Notes under the pieces: model-generated
Seen by the model: the letters and a program-made list of their open reading frames with translations, nothing else
Told to the model about the DNA's origin: nothing
Databases searched by the model: none
Made by a program: the position numbers and the translations under genes
Shown: piece by piece, positions 8,296 to 17,174 of the stretch
How the letters are laid out: the number at the start of each line of letters is the position of its first letter
Numbering within the stretch: position 1 is the first letter of the stretch
Assembly: GCA_026125835.1 (NCBI GenBank)
Contig: JAHCKJ010000009.1
Location: 1 to 22,110 of the forward strand
Direction of reading: 5' to 3'
Length of the DNA: 22,110 nucleotides
DNA from: Sphingopyxis sp.
GTDB lineage: Bacteria; Pseudomonadota; Alphaproteobacteria; Sphingomonadales; Sphingomonadaceae

Positions 8296-8763
8296 TTAAC
8301 AATTGCACTTCGGCTTCGCCGCGCGCTTCGGCGCCGTGGTCGCAAACTCCGCGCGCGTCAGGTCGCCCGACTTGTCATTGTCGGCCTTGGCAAAACGGTC
8401 GCTCGTCGCGACCGCCCATTCCTCGAAGGTCAGCAGATTGTTGCCGTCCTTGTCGAGCTTGCGGAATGCCGCGGTGCGCGACGACATCATTTCGACGCGG
8501 CTGATCCGGTCGTTGCGGTCGCGGTCGTAGCGGTTGAAGCGGCGTTCCTCGCGCGACGCCTCTTTCGCGGCGGGCAAGCTCGGCGGCGCCGGCCCGCGCT
8601 TCGGGGCGTCGGGTCCGGCAACGGGAATAGCCGCAAGAGGCGGCGGCGCTGCGGGCAAATCCTCTTCCTCGGCGATCTGGGTATAGCCCTTCCACATGAA
8701 CAGGCCGCCGGTCAGCAGCAGCGCGCTGGCCACGCCGCCAACCAGGAAACGTGACATCGCCAT
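8296..8763 (-). CDS. Membrane-anchored EF-hand protein
   Basis: This encodes 155 residues. Residues 4-24 form a single hydrophobic segment (an anchor or uncleaved signal), followed by a Pro/Ala-rich linker to about residue 67. Three EF-hand calcium-binding loops follow: DRDRNDRISRVE (80-91), DKDGNNLLTFEE (104-115) and DNDKSGDLTRAE (128-139). Each has Asp at position 1 and Glu at position 12. The tail KPKCNC carries two cysteines. The loops would face the periplasm, where calcium could bind structurally or for sensing; no partner is evident. ATG 8763 was chosen because GGAGGG lies six bases upstream. A start at 8757 is also possible. The gene is divergent from oxyR. Confidence 0.85.
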   Translation of the reverse strand: MAMSRFLVGGVASALLLTGGLFMWKGYTQIAEEEDLPAAPPPLAAIPVAGPDAPKRGPAPPSLPAAKEASREERRFNRYDRDRNDRISRVEMMSSRTAAFRKLDKDGNNLLTFEEWAVATSDRFAKADNDKSGDLTRAEFATTAPKRAAKPKCNC

Positions 8764-8883
8764 TCGCTCGCCCTCCATCGATCCCGATCGCGCTGGCTAT
8801 CATGCGCTATGGATCGTGACCAACAAACGGCACCAGAATGGCGACGAATTTTAATCGATCGGCTTGTTCAAAACGAACTCCGT

Positions 8884-8904
8884 CATTGCTATATCCGATC
8901 AATG
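8884..8904 (+). promoter_or_regulatory. Inverted repeat at oxyR start
   Basis: CATTG (8884-8888) and CAATG (8900-8904) form an inverted repeat with an 11-base centre, the spacing of LysR-type T-N11-A sites. The right half contains the proposed oxyR ATG. Self-regulation by OxyR would fit, but this is inference from one site. Confidence 0.3.
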
Positions 8905-9807
8905 CAAAACTACTTCCCGACCCTGAAACAGATGCAATATCTCGTGGCACTGCACGAACACGGGCATTTCGGCCGCGCCGCCGACGCGTGCAACGTCACG
9001 CAATCGACGCTGTCGGCAGGCATCCGCGAGCTCGAAACCCTGCTCGGCCAGACCCTCGTCGAACGCACCCGCCGCGTCGTCCGCTTCACCGTTCTGGGCA
9101 ATGCGATCGTCGACAAGGCCCACCGCGTGCTGCGCGAGGCCGAGGAACTCGCCGACATGGCCGCAGCCGCCGCGGCGCCGCTCGTCGGCGAACTCAGGAT
9201 GAGCGTTATCCCGACGATCGCGCCTTTCCTGCTGCCGAACATGCTGCGCCTGCTGCGCCGCGAGCGCCCTGCGCTCAAGCTGTTCCTGCGCGAGGAACCG
9301 AGCGCGCAGGCGTGCGAATCGCTCCACCACGGCAGCGTCGATTGCGTGCTGCTCGCGCTTCCTTATGCGTGCGGCGACGTCGAGAGCGAGGCGTTGTTCG
9401 ACGACGCGCTGTTCGTCGCCTTTCCCGGCGACCAGTCCGAAGACCTGCCCGCGATGGTCAGCGCCGACCAGATCGACCCGGCGCAGATGCTGATGCTCGA
9501 GGACGGCCATTGCCTCAAGGACCACGCCCTCGCCGCATGCAACCGCCCCGAACTCCGCGCCGGGGCGCGCATGATGGGAACGTCGCTGCACACTTTGGTG
9601 CAGATGGTCGACAATGGCCTCGGCATCACCATGCTGCCCCAAATGGCAATCGAGGCGGGGATCCTCGACCACACCGACATCGACACCCGCCCGCTCGATT
9701 CGGACCACGACTGGCGCACAATCGCACTGGTGTGGCGCAAGGGCAGCCCGCGGGCGGACGAGTTCAAGATGCTGGCGGATATATTCCGGAAGCATCGGGC
9801 GGGTTAA
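8902..9807 (+). CDS. oxyR: Hydrogen peroxide-sensing regulator OxyR
   Basis: This LysR-type regulator switches on peroxide defence when two cysteines form a disulfide. The 301-residue protein has an N-terminal winged helix-turn-helix (FGRAADACNVTQSTLSAGI, about residues 24-42) and a substrate-binding-like effector domain. The redox motif EDGHCLKDHALAAC places Cys204 and Cys213 nine residues apart, exactly as Cys199 and Cys208 in Escherichia coli OxyR, so peroxide sensing is well supported. The frame is open from 8809, but family members begin as at ATG 8902 (MQNYFPTLKQMQYL). No clear Shine-Dalgarno sequence precedes it, so the message may be leaderless or the start may be slightly different. 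No catalase gene is adjacent. The nearest candidate target in the window is the peroxiredoxin at 4824-5387. Confidence 0.93.
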   Translation: MQNYFPTLKQMQYLVALHEHGHFGRAADACNVTQSTLSAGIRELETLLGQTLVERTRRVVRFTVLGNAIVDKAHRVLREAEELADMAAAAAAPLVGELRMSVIPTIAPFLLPNMLRLLRRERPALKLFLREEPSAQACESLHHGSVDCVLLALPYACGDVESEALFDDALFVAFPGDQSEDLPAMVSADQIDPAQMLMLEDGHCLKDHALAACNRPELRAGARMMGTSLHTLVQMVDNGLGITMLPQMAIEAGILDHTDIDTRPLDSDHDWRTIALVWRKGSPRADEFKMLADIFRKHRAG

Positions 9808-9821
9808 ACCCGAACCCCACT

Positions 9822-9904
9822 CCCGTTCCGTGTCGAGCGAAGTCGAGACACGCGAAGGCATGCGCAACCAGGCGTCTCTCGATCCCCTGCTCGAGACGAA
9901 CGGG
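9822..9904. repeat. Palindromic repeat pair, family C
   Basis: One arm is CCCGTTCCGTGTCGAGCGAA followed by GTCGAGACACG (9822-9852). The other (9873-9904) is an imperfect inverted partner ending in CTCGAGACGAACGGGG. The core TGTCGAGCGAAGTCGAGACA is itself palindromic. It recurs, inverted, at 14022-14051. The pair fills the gap between the converging oxyR and moaE genes. Confidence 0.8.
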
Positions 9905-9956
9905 GTTAGTTCAACCCCACCGCCCTCCCGCGCGATCCTGATCGCTGTCCCGCGCT

Positions 9957-10355
9957 TCAACTCCACGCCACGCGCCCATGCTGAAACGTCTCGCGCTTCC
10001 ACAGCATCACGTCGGTTTTCAGCCGGTCGATCAGAAATTCACACGCCGCCAGTGCCTCGCTGCGGTGCGGGCTGCTGGCCAGCACCAGCACGATCGTATC
10101 GCCGGGAGCCATCGCCCCGACACGGTGGACCAGCGTCAGCGCCGCCAGCTGCCAGCGCTCCGCCGCGGCGCGCCCCAGTTCGCGCAGCCCCGCCTCGGTC
10201 ATCGCCGGATGATGCTCGAGGAACAGCTCGACCAGCCCGTCGTCGCCGCGGACCCGCCCGATAAAGCTGGCGCTCGCGCCATGGCCACCGGCATCGTGAT
10301 GCGCCATTTCGGCCGCCACGTTGATGGGCGCCGTCTGGACCGCGACGCGCATCAT
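9957..10355 (-). CDS. moaE: Molybdopterin synthase large (catalytic) subunit MoaE
   Basis: MoaE with MoaD converts cyclic pyranopterin monophosphate to molybdopterin in molybdenum cofactor synthesis. The 132-residue protein is slightly short for the family but complete in motifs: SFIGRVRGDD, LEHHPAMTE, HRVGAMAPGD, SSPHRSEAL, and the C-terminal LKTDVMLWKRE. The two lysines in the last motif match the active-site lysines of known MoaE. The start ATG overlaps the restored moaD stop (10352-10354). The two subunits are therefore translationally coupled in a pgsA-moaD-moaE operon read on the minus strand. This frame has no indel, which marks the left edge of the indel-rich stretch. Confidence 0.94.
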   Translation of the reverse strand: MMRVAVQTAPINVAAEMAHHDAGGHGASASFIGRVRGDDGLVELFLEHHPAMTEAGLRELGRAAAERWQLAALTLVHRVGAMAPGDTIVLVLASSPHRSEALAACEFLIDRLKTDVMLWKRETFQHGRVAWS

Positions 10356-10602
10356 CCGCCCGTGACGGGCGGGAACAGCGCGATCTCGCGCGCGTCAGCC
10401 AGCGCAGCGTCTTGGCCGACCATCACGCCATCGACTGCGCGCGACACGCCTGCTCGGCGAACGCCAAAGCCCCGCGTTCATCACGCGCTGCCAGCCAGAC
10501 CACCAGCTCCGCCACATCGACGACGGTGGCGGGCAGGACAACCTGCTCCTCGGCCGTTCCCATCCGTTCGCGCACCCACGCGAAATAGGCGATCGTCACC
10601 AT
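10352..10602 (-). pseudogene. moaD: Molybdopterin synthase sulfur-carrier subunit MoaD, frameshifted
   Basis: MoaD is the ubiquitin-like small subunit that delivers sulfur from its C-terminal Gly-Gly thiocarboxylate. The frame starts at 10602 (MVTIAYFAWVRERMG) and stops early near 10423. A different frame then carries the missing end, including a DGVMVGQD-like segment and the required tail ALFPPVTGG, with its TGA overlapping the moaE ATG. A single indel between about 10425 and 10445 explains the break. Restored, the protein would be about 83 residues, normal for MoaD. Because moaE beside it is intact and the Gly-Gly tail is preserved, I favour a sequence error over true loss. The start lies two bases beyond the pgsA stop. 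Confidence 0.82.
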
Positions 10603-10604
10603 CG

Positions 10605-11175
10605 TCAGTCCATATGTTTCAGGCCGACGCGCAGATAATCCCAGCCGGTGACCAGCGTCAGCACCGCCGCACCCCACAGGCTGGCCAGTCCGACGGTCTT
10701 GATCCAGTCAAACGCAGGTAGTGCTCCGCCCAGGATTAACGCCCCGAAGGCGACCAGTTGAAAGGTGGTCTTCCACTTGGCCAGCTGGTCACCGGCATCG
10801 ACACCTGGAGCGTCGCCAGAAATTCGCGCAGCCCCGACACGATAATCTCGCGCAGCAGGATCATCAGCGCCGCGATGACGTGATAACCGTCGATGTCGCG
10901 GGTAAAGACGAGCAGCAGGATGACCGCCGCGATCATGATCTTGTCAGCGATCGGGTCGAGAAACACCCCCAGCCGCGACACGATGCCACGCGACCGCGCC
11001 ACATAACCGTCAAAATAATCGGTAATGCCCATCAGGCAGTAGAGGCCGAAAGCCAACGCATAATCGATCGGCTTGGGCTGGTGCGATCCTTCGATCACCC
11101 CGCCACAGCAGGAACAGCAGGATGGGCACCGCCAAAATGCGCGACAATGTCAGGATGTTCGGAAGACTTGAGCAT
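10605..11175 (-). pseudogene. pgsA: CDP-diacylglycerol-glycerol-3-phosphate 3-phosphatidyltransferase PgsA, frameshifted
   Basis: PgsA makes phosphatidylglycerol phosphate at the inner membrane, the committed step to phosphatidylglycerol and cardiolipin. The central frame (10736-11098) has the complete CDP-alcohol phosphatidyltransferase motif: DYFDGYVAR, then eight residues, then GVFLDPIAD. Three indels interrupt the gene. An extra base at 11166 separates MLK from LPNILTLSRILAVPILLFL. A change in the G run near 11094-11098 shifts the frame again. A missing base near 10785 separates the VSMPVT segment from LAKWKTTFQLVAFGALIL. The last part ends WDYLRVGLKHMD and TGA at 10605-10607. All parts are recognisable and in order, and the gene is essential in most bacteria, so these are probably sequence errors. 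Confidence 0.88.
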
Positions 11176-11322
11176 GATTCCGATCCCAACGCCCGCGTTT
11201 CGTCCGGCCCAAATGGGCTTTGACCGCGTCCGCCCTAACCGATAAGCCCCCGCGCGACAACAATATTGCCGTGGACATGCATCGGCACCGTCGCAATGTC
11301 AGGCTGCAAAAGTGGATTTTCA

Positions 11323-12578
11323 ATGACCGGTTCCTTTGCGCCGTTGAAGCAACGCCGCCCTGCCCCTGTTCGCGACCCAGTTCCTGAACGCGTTCAACGA
11401 CAATTTCTACAAGATGGCGATGGTGATCCTGGTCACCTTCACCATCTACAAGGATCCGGAGACCGAGGCGTGGTTCAACGCGCTGGCGGGCGGGCTGTTC
11501 ATCCTGCCATTTTTCCTGTTTTCGGCGCTGGCGGGGCAACTCGCCGACAGCGGCGACAAGACAAAATCATCCGCATCGTCAAAAGCGCCGAGATCGGAAT
11601 CATGATCGCCGGCGGCATCGGCATCTGGCTGCATCTGGTGCCGTTGATGCTGCTGGCGCTGTTCGCGATGGAGTTCACTCGACCTTCTTCGGACCGATCA
11701 AATATGCGATCCTGCCGCAGCATCTGAGTGAGGACGAGTCGCCAGACCGGCTGGGTCGAAGCGGGTACCTATATCGCAATCCTGATGGGGACGATCGTCG
11801 GTGGGCTGACGCCGCCGCATATCGCCATTCCGGTGGATCATCGCGGTGGCCCTGACCTACCGCCTGACCGCCAGCTTCGTCCCCGCCGCACCGCCCGAGG
11901 CCGAGGCGGCGGGCATGGCGATCGACCATAATGTGCTCCGCTCGTCGTGGCGGTTGGTCAATTCGACGATGCACATCCCGCGCCTTTTCCTGGCGATCGT
12001 GTCGATCAGCTTTTTCTGGGCGATCGGCGCGATCCTGGCGGCGCAGTTCCCGCCACTGGTCAAAAACGCGCTGGGCGCCGACAACACCGTCGCCACCCTG
12101 TTCACCGCCATCTTCTCGGTCGGTACGCGATCGGGTCGACTGGTCAACCGGCTGCTGAAAGGACAGGTGTCGGCGCGCTATTCAAGCCAGGGTCGGTGCT
12201 GGTGATGAGCCTGTTCGTCCTTGACCTTTGGTGGAATGTGAAGGGGTGGAGCCATCACGGCGCGACCCTGATGGATCGGCGCGAATTTCATGCTCGCGGC
12301 GGGCGATCGCATCATCCTCGACCTGCTCGGCATTGCGATTGCCGCATGGTATGTTCGTCGTGCCGCTCTACGCCTTTCTGACCACCACCGTCGCCAAATC
12401 GCAGACCGCGCGCACCGTGGCGGCGAACAATATCGTCAATTCGGGTTTCATGGTGACCGCGGTGCTGTTGCTCAGCGTGCTGATCGGCATGGGGCTGACG
12501 ATCACGACACGCTTTGATGGTGGCGGTGATGTCTCGTGTCGGCAGTGCTGGCGTGGAACGCACAAGGCGTGCGATTGA
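11323..12578 (+). pseudogene. LplT/Aas-type major-facilitator transporter, many frameshifts
   Basis: Pieces in three frames assemble, in order, into one membrane transporter of about 420 residues. They include FATQFLNAFNDNFYKMAMVI, LAGGLFILPFFLFSALAGQL, FGPIKYAILPQHLSEDE, WVEAGTYIAILMGTIVGG, FFWAIGAILAAQFPPLVK, NRLLKGQVSARYS and FVVPLYAFLTTTVAKSQTAR. The FNDNFYK start and RLLKGQVSARY loop recall LplT, the lysophospholipid flippase, and the transporter half of Aas-like proteins. At least ten small indels are needed, for example near 11360, 11560 (an A run), 11676, 11740, 11836, 12122-12145, 12190, 12275, 12347 and 12500-12535. The gene is divergent from pgsA, another phospholipid gene. The end point is uncertain. 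It is either a decayed gene or a badly read one; the second fits the neighbourhood better. Confidence 0.78.
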
Positions 12579-12700
12579 GGCAACGGTCGATAACCGTTTG
12601 GGCCGGATATAAGACTTTGCCCAACCCGAGGGAGGGAGGGTAAAAATCCGCCATCCGTCGAAACCGGCCATCGCGCCGAACCGGCACGCTTCACTTTCCG

Positions 12701-12710
12701 TTTACGTAAA
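12701..12710. promoter_or_regulatory. TTTACGTAAA palindrome upstream of VWA gene
   Basis: This perfect 10-base palindrome lies about 40 bases before the probable start of the VWA gene at 12749. It could be an operator, but no matching regulator is encoded nearby and the surrounding sequence may contain errors. Confidence 0.25.
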
Positions 12711-12748
12711 GGGATTGCGCGCGCCCGGCAACGCGATAACCCTTCCCC

Positions 12749-13929
<1,181 letters not shown>

Positions 13930-14021
13930 GCGCGGCGGCCTGATTAGCCGTGACGATTTCACCCCCTACCCCCTTTGGTGCCGGGCTCGGCCTCCACACC
14001 CGGCCGGGGAGCGACACCGAT

Positions 14022-14051
14022 GGGTGTCTCGACTTCGCTCGACACGAACGG
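14022..14051. repeat. Palindromic repeat, family C, inverted copy
   Basis: GGGTGTCTCGACTTCGCTCG followed by ACACGAACGG is the reverse complement of the core at 9822-9852, differing at only a few positions. It sits between the VWA and Amj genes and is spuriously included in an open frame that joins the two. Confidence 0.8.
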
Positions 14052-14077
14052 ATTTCAAAAGTTCCGCTAGGCCCGCA

Positions 14078-14884
14078 ATGATCGACCTTCCCCTCGTCAC
14101 CATCCTCCTCCTCACCGGCTTCATCAACCTGATCGGCGCGCTGGCTTATGCGGCACGGATCGCGGGGGTGCGGACGCGGCGGATTGCGATGTCGTTCGCG
14201 CTGTTCAACATCTTGGTGCTGTTTTCGCGCACGTCGAACAGCTTCCTTGGCCCTTTTCTCGCCAAGCGGATCGAGACGCGCATCCACGACGGGAGCGGCG
14301 GCCAGCTGTTTCTCGACATGCAGCTGGTGCTCGCCGCGGCGAGCGTCGCGACGTTGATCGGCATCTTGCTCGTCCCGACGGGGCAGCGGATGTTCGCCGT
14401 CGCGATCGGTTGGTATCAGGACAACCGGTCGACCACGCGACTGGCGCTGAAGGCGGCAAGCCCGAGCGGAGCGCGCACCCTGTGGCGCTCGCTCACCCTG
14501 CCCCGTCTGGCGCATCTCAAAAGCTGGAAGATGCCGAAAGGGATCAGCTGGGGCGTATTGATCGCGAACTGTCTCGCGCAGTCCCTGCTCGCCGTCGGCG
14601 TCGTCGCGTCGCTTTACGCGGGCTATCTGGCTCCCGAATTCCGCGTCACCGCGTCGCAGCTGTCGGCGCTGATCAACGGCTTTGCCACCATCCTGTTGTT
14701 CGCTTTCATCGACCCGCAATTGTCGGTGATGACCGATGATGCGGTCGAGGGCAAAGTCGATGAAGCGGAGTTTCGCCGCGCGATCACCTTCATTTCGCTG
14801 AGCCGGCTTGCCGGGACGGTGCTGGCGCAGGCGCTGCTGCTGCCCGCCGCGATGCTGATCGCGTGGGTCGCCGTGCATGTCTGA
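14078..14884 (+). CDS. amj: Amj-type lipid II flippase (DUF2837 family)
   Basis: This encodes a 268-residue protein with about six membrane segments, close to the length of Bacillus subtilis Amj (about 270 residues). Amj is an alternative to MurJ for moving lipid II across the membrane in peptidoglycan synthesis. Visible landmarks are the N-terminal FINLIGALAYAARIAGVRTR, then NILVLFSRTSNSFLGPFLAK, and later ALINGFATILLFAFIDPQLS with the EFRRAITFISLSRLAGT segment. ATG 14078 begins the family-like MIDLPLVTILLLTGF. The same frame is open far upstream, but only because it reads through a palindromic repeat from the VWA gene. Whether this protein flips lipid II in Gram-negative cells is an inference from family membership. 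The neighbouring namZ supports a cell-wall theme. Confidence 0.8.
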   Translation: MIDLPLVTILLLTGFINLIGALAYAARIAGVRTRRIAMSFALFNILVLFSRTSNSFLGPFLAKRIETRIHDGSGGQLFLDMQLVLAAASVATLIGILLVPTGQRMFAVAIGWYQDNRSTTRLALKAASPSGARTLWRSLTLPRLAHLKSWKMPKGISWGVLIANCLAQSLLAVGVVASLYAGYLAPEFRVTASQLSALINGFATILLFAFIDPQLSVMTDDAVEGKVDEAEFRRAITFISLSRLAGTVLAQALLLPAAMLIAWVAVHV

Positions 14885-15079
14885 TGCGCCGCGCGGCCAG
14901 TCGCGTTTCCACGCCGTCCGGATGCGGCTGGAGGCGATGGCGGTCGAGCCCGGGCCGCGGGGCGGGTCGCCGTGCGACGACCGCATCGCTGTTCCGCGGT
15001 CGACAGTTGGTATCTGCTGATGATTATCTCGTTCGTGCTGGTCAGTCTGGTCCAGCGGTCAAAAGTGCCTCAGGAATAG
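14877..15079 (+). pseudogene. Possible small membrane protein, frameshifted
   Basis: An ATG at 14877 overlaps the end of the Amj gene and opens a 47-codon frame (MSDAPRGQSRFHAVRMRLEA) stopping at 15020. A second frame then reads WYLLMIISFVLVSLVQRSKV and stops at 15079. One indel, perhaps in the G-rich stretch at about 14950-14970, would join them into a protein of about 67 residues with a charged N-terminus and one C-terminal membrane helix. The end would overlap the namZ 3' end by ten bases. I know of no matching family. This is a suggestion based on coupling, the hydrophobic segment and the nearby indels. Confidence 0.35.
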
Positions 15080-16278
15080 AGCAGCAGATCGGCAATCTCG
15101 TCCTGCCACGCCGCCTCGTCGGGCAGCGCCAGCGCGTCGAGATCGGCGGGTGCGGCGCCCGCATCGTCGACCCATTCGCGCAGCAAGGGCGAGCCGTTGA
15201 TCACGTCGATCGCGAGCACATTGTCGGTATATTCATATTGGAAATCGGTGCCGCGCCAGATCGGATAATCGGGCCAGAGCGAACGGATCGCCTTGAACGC
15301 CAGCGCCTGGACGCGCCACGGACGGAAGGCCGCATGGTCGTACCAATCGCCCTCGGCATGGATGAACACGCCGTTGTTGAGCCTTTTCATATGTTTGTGA
15401 AAGGTCGGTTCGAACCAGATATCGCGGAGCTTGCATCCCACGAGCCATTCGGGCGCCAGGCGATGCATTTCTGCGATCACCGACCTGGCATCGATGTCGG
15501 GGGCGCCGAACAGTTCGAGCGGGCGGGTCGTGCCCCTGCCCTCGCTGAGCGTCGCGCCCTCGACCATCACCGTGCCCGCATAGGCGCGCGCCATGTTGAC
15601 GTTCGCAGCATTCGGGCTGGGATTGATCCACACCCGGTCGGCGGGCCAGCCAAAGCCCGGTCCGTCCGGCTGCCACCCGTCCATCTCGATCACGCGATAA
15701 TCGACGTCGAGGCCGAAGTGGCGGATGAACCAGCGGCCCATTTCGCCCATCGTGAGGCCGTGGCGCATCGCCATTGGCCCCGCCCCGACGAAGCTTTCCC
15801 AGCCGGGACGGAGCAAGATTCCTTCGACCGGACGCCCCGCGGGGTTCGGGCGGTCGAGCACCCAGACGGCTTTGCCGTGCTGCGCCGCCGCTTCCAGAAT
15901 ATAGAGCAGCGTGGTGACATAAGTGTAGATGCGGCAGCCGAGATCCTGAAGGTCGACGAGCATCACGTCGAAAGTGTGCATCGACTGGCCGGTCGGGCGC
16001 CGCACCTCGCCATACAGGCTGAACACCGGCACGCCGTGGGTCGGGTCGGTGAAGTCCGGCGACTCCATCATATTGTCCTGGAGGTCGCCGCGCACCCCGT
16101 GCTGCGGCCCGAAAATCGCGGTGACATTGACCCCCGCCGCGACGAGCGCGTCGACGCTGTGCGTCAGATCCGCCGTCACCGACGCCGGATGCGCGAGCAA
16201 GGCGACGCGCTTCCCGGCAAGCGGCGCGCGGAGCGCGGGATCGGCGAGCAGGCGATCAATACCGAATTTCATCGTCAT
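15070..16278 (-). CDS. namZ: Exo-beta-N-acetylmuramidase NamZ (DUF1343, GH171)
   Basis: This encodes a 402-residue protein of the DUF1343 family, shown in other bacteria to release N-acetylmuramic acid from the non-reducing ends of peptidoglycan fragments. Landmarks are LAHPASVTADLTHSVDAL, the catalytic-region motif FGPQHGVRGDLQDNM, VPVFSLYGE, MLVDLQDLGCRIYTY, the DRPNPAGRPVEG segment, and AGTVMVEGATLSEGRGTTRP. No signal peptide is visible (MTMKFGIDRLLAD), so it may act in the cytoplasm on recycled fragments or leave by an unseen route. ATG 16278 overlaps the upstream TGA (ATGA), giving coupling to the DOMON-like gene. This makes it preferable to the ATG at 16272 and to the long frame reaching 16635. 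Confidence 0.9.
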   Translation of the reverse strand: MTMKFGIDRLLADPALRAPLAGKRVALLAHPASVTADLTHSVDALVAAGVNVTAIFGPQHGVRGDLQDNMMESPDFTDPTHGVPVFSLYGEVRRPTGQSMHTFDVMLVDLQDLGCRIYTYVTTLLYILEAAAQHGKAVWVLDRPNPAGRPVEGILLRPGWESFVGAGPMAMRHGLTMGEMGRWFIRHFGLDVDYRVIEMDGWQPDGPGFGWPADRVWINPSPNAANVNMARAYAGTVMVEGATLSEGRGTTRPLELFGAPDIDARSVIAEMHRLAPEWLVGCKLRDIWFEPTFHKHMKRLNNGVFIHAEGDWYDHAAFRPWRVQALAFKAIRSLWPDYPIWRGTDFQYEYTDNVLAIDVINGSPLLREWVDDAGAAPADLDALALPDEAAWQDEIADLLLYS

Positions 16279-16844
16279 GCTGCGCCCGGTGCCGCAAGCG
16301 TCAGCGCAAAGCAATCGCGATGATGGAAATCGGGTTTGCCCGGCGGATGCGCCAGCGCCCAATAGCTTTTGGTGCCGTCCAGTTCCTCGATGACAGCGGC
16401 CAGCGCAAGTTTCGACCCGGTGTCGGGGAAAATCCCCGGTTCGACGCGCAGCGCATAGCGTGTGGCGCTGCGTTCGGCGGCCATATCCCAAGGCGCGAGC
16501 TCGTCGGGGTGCAGCAACGAGCGGTAATCGTCGAACTGGTAACAGGCCCAGCGGCCGTCGGGGGCGTAATTGAACTCGGTATAGTCGGGCTGCCCCTCTT
16601 CGGTCAGAAACGCCTCGAAACAAGTACCCTGCCACAATCCGTCGGTGGCGCTGTCGGCAATGACGAGCTGGCCATCACCCGGCGGCAACACGATGTCGGC
16701 AATGCGGCCGTCGACGATGAAGTTGAGCGCGAACCCGTCGTCGAACGACAGGACGATCTCGACCGCAATCCCCTCCACCGCGTACGGGGGCGTGTCGGGG
16801 TGGCAGACAAGGGAGTGGCGTCGACAGCCCGCTTGGTCGGACAC
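16275..16844 (-). CDS. DOMON-like domain protein
   Basis: This encodes a 189-residue protein of the DOMON-like type, a beta-sandwich fold related to carbohydrate- or heme-binding domains. Features are an N-terminal HPDTPPYAVEGIAVEI strand region, the central DGLWQGTCFEAFL and YTEFNYAPDGRWACYQFDDY (typical of this subgroup), and a C-terminal KSYWALAHPPGKPDFHHRDCF. The ligand is unknown. Co-transcription with namZ suggests binding of a sugar or cell-wall fragment, but this is inference. The start is GTG 16844: GGAGGAAG sits seven bases ahead, a strong ribosome site at the edge of a family B repeat. No signal peptide is seen. The TGA overlaps the namZ ATG by four bases. Confidence 0.82.
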   Translation of the reverse strand: MSDQAGCRRHSLVCHPDTPPYAVEGIAVEIVLSFDDGFALNFIVDGRIADIVLPPGDGQLVIADSATDGLWQGTCFEAFLTEEGQPDYTEFNYAPDGRWACYQFDDYRSLLHPDELAPWDMAAERSATRYALRVEPGIFPDTGSKLALAAVIEELDGTKSYWALAHPPGKPDFHHRDCFALTLAAPGAA

Positions 16845-17160
16845 TCAGTCTTCCTCCGTTCGTCCTGAGCTTGTCGAAGGACCGTTCTTTCCTTTTGCCA
16901 AGCTGGAAATCCTATCCCAATCGCCACGGATCAATGCCAGCTTTTTGGCCCGACTCCAGCCCTTAATCCGACGCTCGACTTCCAAGGCTTCGACGCGGGT
17001 CGAAAATTCCTGACACCACACCAGCCACGGGCAGCTTATCCGACGTAAAGCCCGGAATGGTGCCCGACTCATGCTGTGCGATGCGATACGGAAGATTGTC
17101 CGTACGCCCCGTGTAGAACGCGCCTCCCCGGCAGTGCAGCATATAGGCCCAAAAGCTCAT
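16845..17160 (-). pseudogene. GIY-YIG nuclease-like protein, frameshifted
   Basis: This encodes a small GIY-YIG domain protein of the UvrC-N-like, YhbQ-related type, about 104 residues once joined. The first frame gives MSFWAYMLHCRGGAFYTGRTDNLPYRIAQHESG, with the Y-M-L and FYTG core of the nuclease motif. The second frame gives LVWCQEFSTRVEALEVERRI followed by KGWSRAKKLALIRGDW. These are the catalytic-glutamate and basic regions of the family. One indel near 17030 separates them. The C-terminal tail KNGPSTSSGRTEED is the translation of the family B repeat, so the repeat supplies coding sequence. The gene is bracketed by inverted repeats at 16857-16892 and 17175-17211. GTG 17166 is an alternative start. 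DNA cleavage by this subgroup is assumed, not shown. Confidence 0.8.
16857..16892. repeat. Palindromic repeat, family B, copy 1
   Basis: CGTTCGTCCTGAGCTTGTCG followed by AAGGACCGTTCTTTCC. It nearly matches the reverse complement of 17175-17211. It forms the 3' end of the GIY-YIG coding frame and abuts the ribosome site of the DOMON-like gene. Confidence 0.88.
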
Positions 17161-17174
17161 CGGCACGGTCTAAA

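Noticed and set aside
14863..16323. Plus-strand open frame of 486 codons across the Amj-namZ junction
   Set aside because: It is antisense to namZ, which has clear family motifs and coupling to its neighbour.
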